A stretch of 13,745 nt of DNA from Acidimicrobiia bacterium (lineage in GTDB: Bacteria > Actinomycetota > Acidimicrobiia > Spongiisociales > ZC4RG35), in NCBI GenBank assembly GCA_029865445.1, contig JAOUGY010000071.1, forward strand, positions 1 to 13,745, given 5' to 3'. A program made the position numbers and the translations under genes. A model generated the notes under the pieces. The model did not search any database, was not told the origin of the DNA, and was given only the letters and a program-made list of their open reading frames with translations. This document shows positions 13,176-13,745 of this stretch, one piece after another; positions within the stretch are counted from its first letter, which is position 1, and every line of letters begins with the position of its first letter.

Positions 13176-13631
13176 ATGAAACACTGGTTGATGAAATCGG
13201 AGCCCGATGCCTTCTCTATCGACGACCTGGAACGTGTGGGCATCGAACCATGGGACGGAATCCGCAACTATCAGGCTCGCAACTACATGCGGGACACGAT
13301 GAGCATCGGCGACAGAGTGTTGTTCTACCACTCCAATGCCAAACCCCCTGGGGTCGTCGGACTGGCCGAGGTGGCGTCCGAGCCGTATCCCGACCCAACC
13401 CAGTTCGATCCCGGCGCCAAGTACTACGACCCCAAGTCGGATCCTGCAGATCCCCGATGGATCCTCGTGGACGTGAAGTTCGTCGCCAAGCTCCCGCGCC
13501 TCGTCTCACTCGACGAGCTGAGGCACCATCCCGAAGTCTCCGACATGGTGCTCCTGAGTCGGTCGAGGCTGTCCGTCCAACCCGTGGACGAGAAACACTT
13601 CGACTTCATCGTCGAACTCGCCCGCGCGTGA
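13176..13631 (+). CDS. EVE domain-containing protein
   Basis: A 151-residue protein made of a single EVE domain, related to human THYN1 and distantly to YTH domains, which bind modified bases. The N-terminus MKHWLMKSEPDAFSIDDL is the family hallmark. WDGIRNYQARNY (26-37) and IGDRVLFYHSN (44-54) line the putative ligand pocket in the fold. The length is normal for stand-alone EVE proteins. What it binds in bacteria is not settled; some EVE domains fused to nucleases recognise modified DNA, but no nuclease is near here. The start ATG 13176 has no Shine-Dalgarno but has a TACCCT -10 box. It is transcribed away from the cyclophilin gene, from a 95-nt intergenic region that includes a palindrome. 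Confidence 0.93.
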   Translation: MKHWLMKSEPDAFSIDDLERVGIEPWDGIRNYQARNYMRDTMSIGDRVLFYHSNAKPPGVVGLAEVASEPYPDPTQFDPGAKYYDPKSDPADPRWILVDVKFVAKLPRLVSLDELRHHPEVSDMVLLSRSRLSVQPVDEKHFDFIVELARA

Positions 13632-13745
13632 CCGCCCGAGCAGTTGTCCCCGTGGGGGAAGGTACCTGGGAGGTAGGCAACCGAGGCGGTGGCACCCAGG
13701 AAACCCGTCTCCCACGTTGAGAAGCCCCCAAGAGATAATGGGGTT
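13632..13745. other. Structured G-rich tail cut by the window end
   Basis: No gene is visible. Several complementary blocks occur: CCCC (13648-13651) with the GGGGG run after GT, CCTGGG (13665-13670) with CCCAGG (13695-13700), and TGGGAG (13667-13672) with CTCCCA (13709-13714). The last two share bases, so they are alternatives. Near the edge CCCC may pair with GGGG across AAGAGATAAT. The pattern could be part of a structured RNA or a terminator, but the region is cut and I cannot assign it to a known RNA family. Confidence 0.3.

Noticed and set aside
13176..13631. EVE gene as part of a defence island
   Set aside because: No restriction enzyme, methyltransferase, nuclease or toxin lies in the window next to it; the neighbours are housekeeping genes.
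1..13745. CRISPR array, insertion sequence or integrase/attachment site
   Set aside because: I saw no regularly spaced direct repeats, no transposase or integrase sequence and no duplicated flanks.

Overview
This window is a gene-dense piece of a bacterial chromosome with high G+C and strong G/C preference at third codon positions. It uses GTG and TTG starts and several TANNNT -10 boxes placed right at start codons. Together with the dnaX-ybaB-recR core, this points to an actinobacterium (Actinomycetota). Something near Acidimicrobiia is my best guess from style, not a proven placement. I see no insertion sequence, phage gene, CRISPR array, tRNA or rRNA. The content is mostly housekeeping.

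Layout. (1) 1-477: an unassigned leader and a short plus-strand membrane protein. (2) 454-4459, minus strand: reading in the direction of transcription, a HAD-type 5'(3')-deoxyribonucleotidase and a dGTPase-like HD hydrolase joined by an ATGA overlap, then a DUF445 membrane protein and an MFS transporter. A perfect 17-bp inverted repeat covers the ribosome-binding site and start codon of the transporter gene. (3) 4503-6934, minus strand: an ABC-2 type exporter, with the ATPase gene overlapping the permease gene by 25 nt. (4) 6996-11589, plus strand: dnaX, a 38-codon acidic reading frame in the -1 frame, an alpha/beta hydrolase, ybaB, recR and a queuosine-tRNA mannosyltransferase-like glycosyltransferase, mostly overlapping or closely packed. 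(5) 11616-12257: a HAD phosphatase-like gene on the plus strand whose 3' end overlaps a convergent membrane-anchored cyclophilin gene (12241-13080, minus). (6) 13176-13631: a stand-alone EVE-domain protein, transcribed away from the cyclophilin gene, then a G-rich tail that is cut by the window end.

How they fit together. DnaX (clamp loader), YbaB and RecR form the classic replication/recombination-repair cluster. The dGTPase and deoxyribonucleotidase are a plausible deoxynucleotide breakdown pair. The glycosyltransferase would link this locus to tRNA modification. The points most worth checking are the -1 frame tail after dnaX, which may be the true C-terminus of tau, the inverted repeat across the transporter start, the coupled dNTP-degradation pair, and the mannosyltransferase-like gene after recR. 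I did not find a clearly new multi-gene system.
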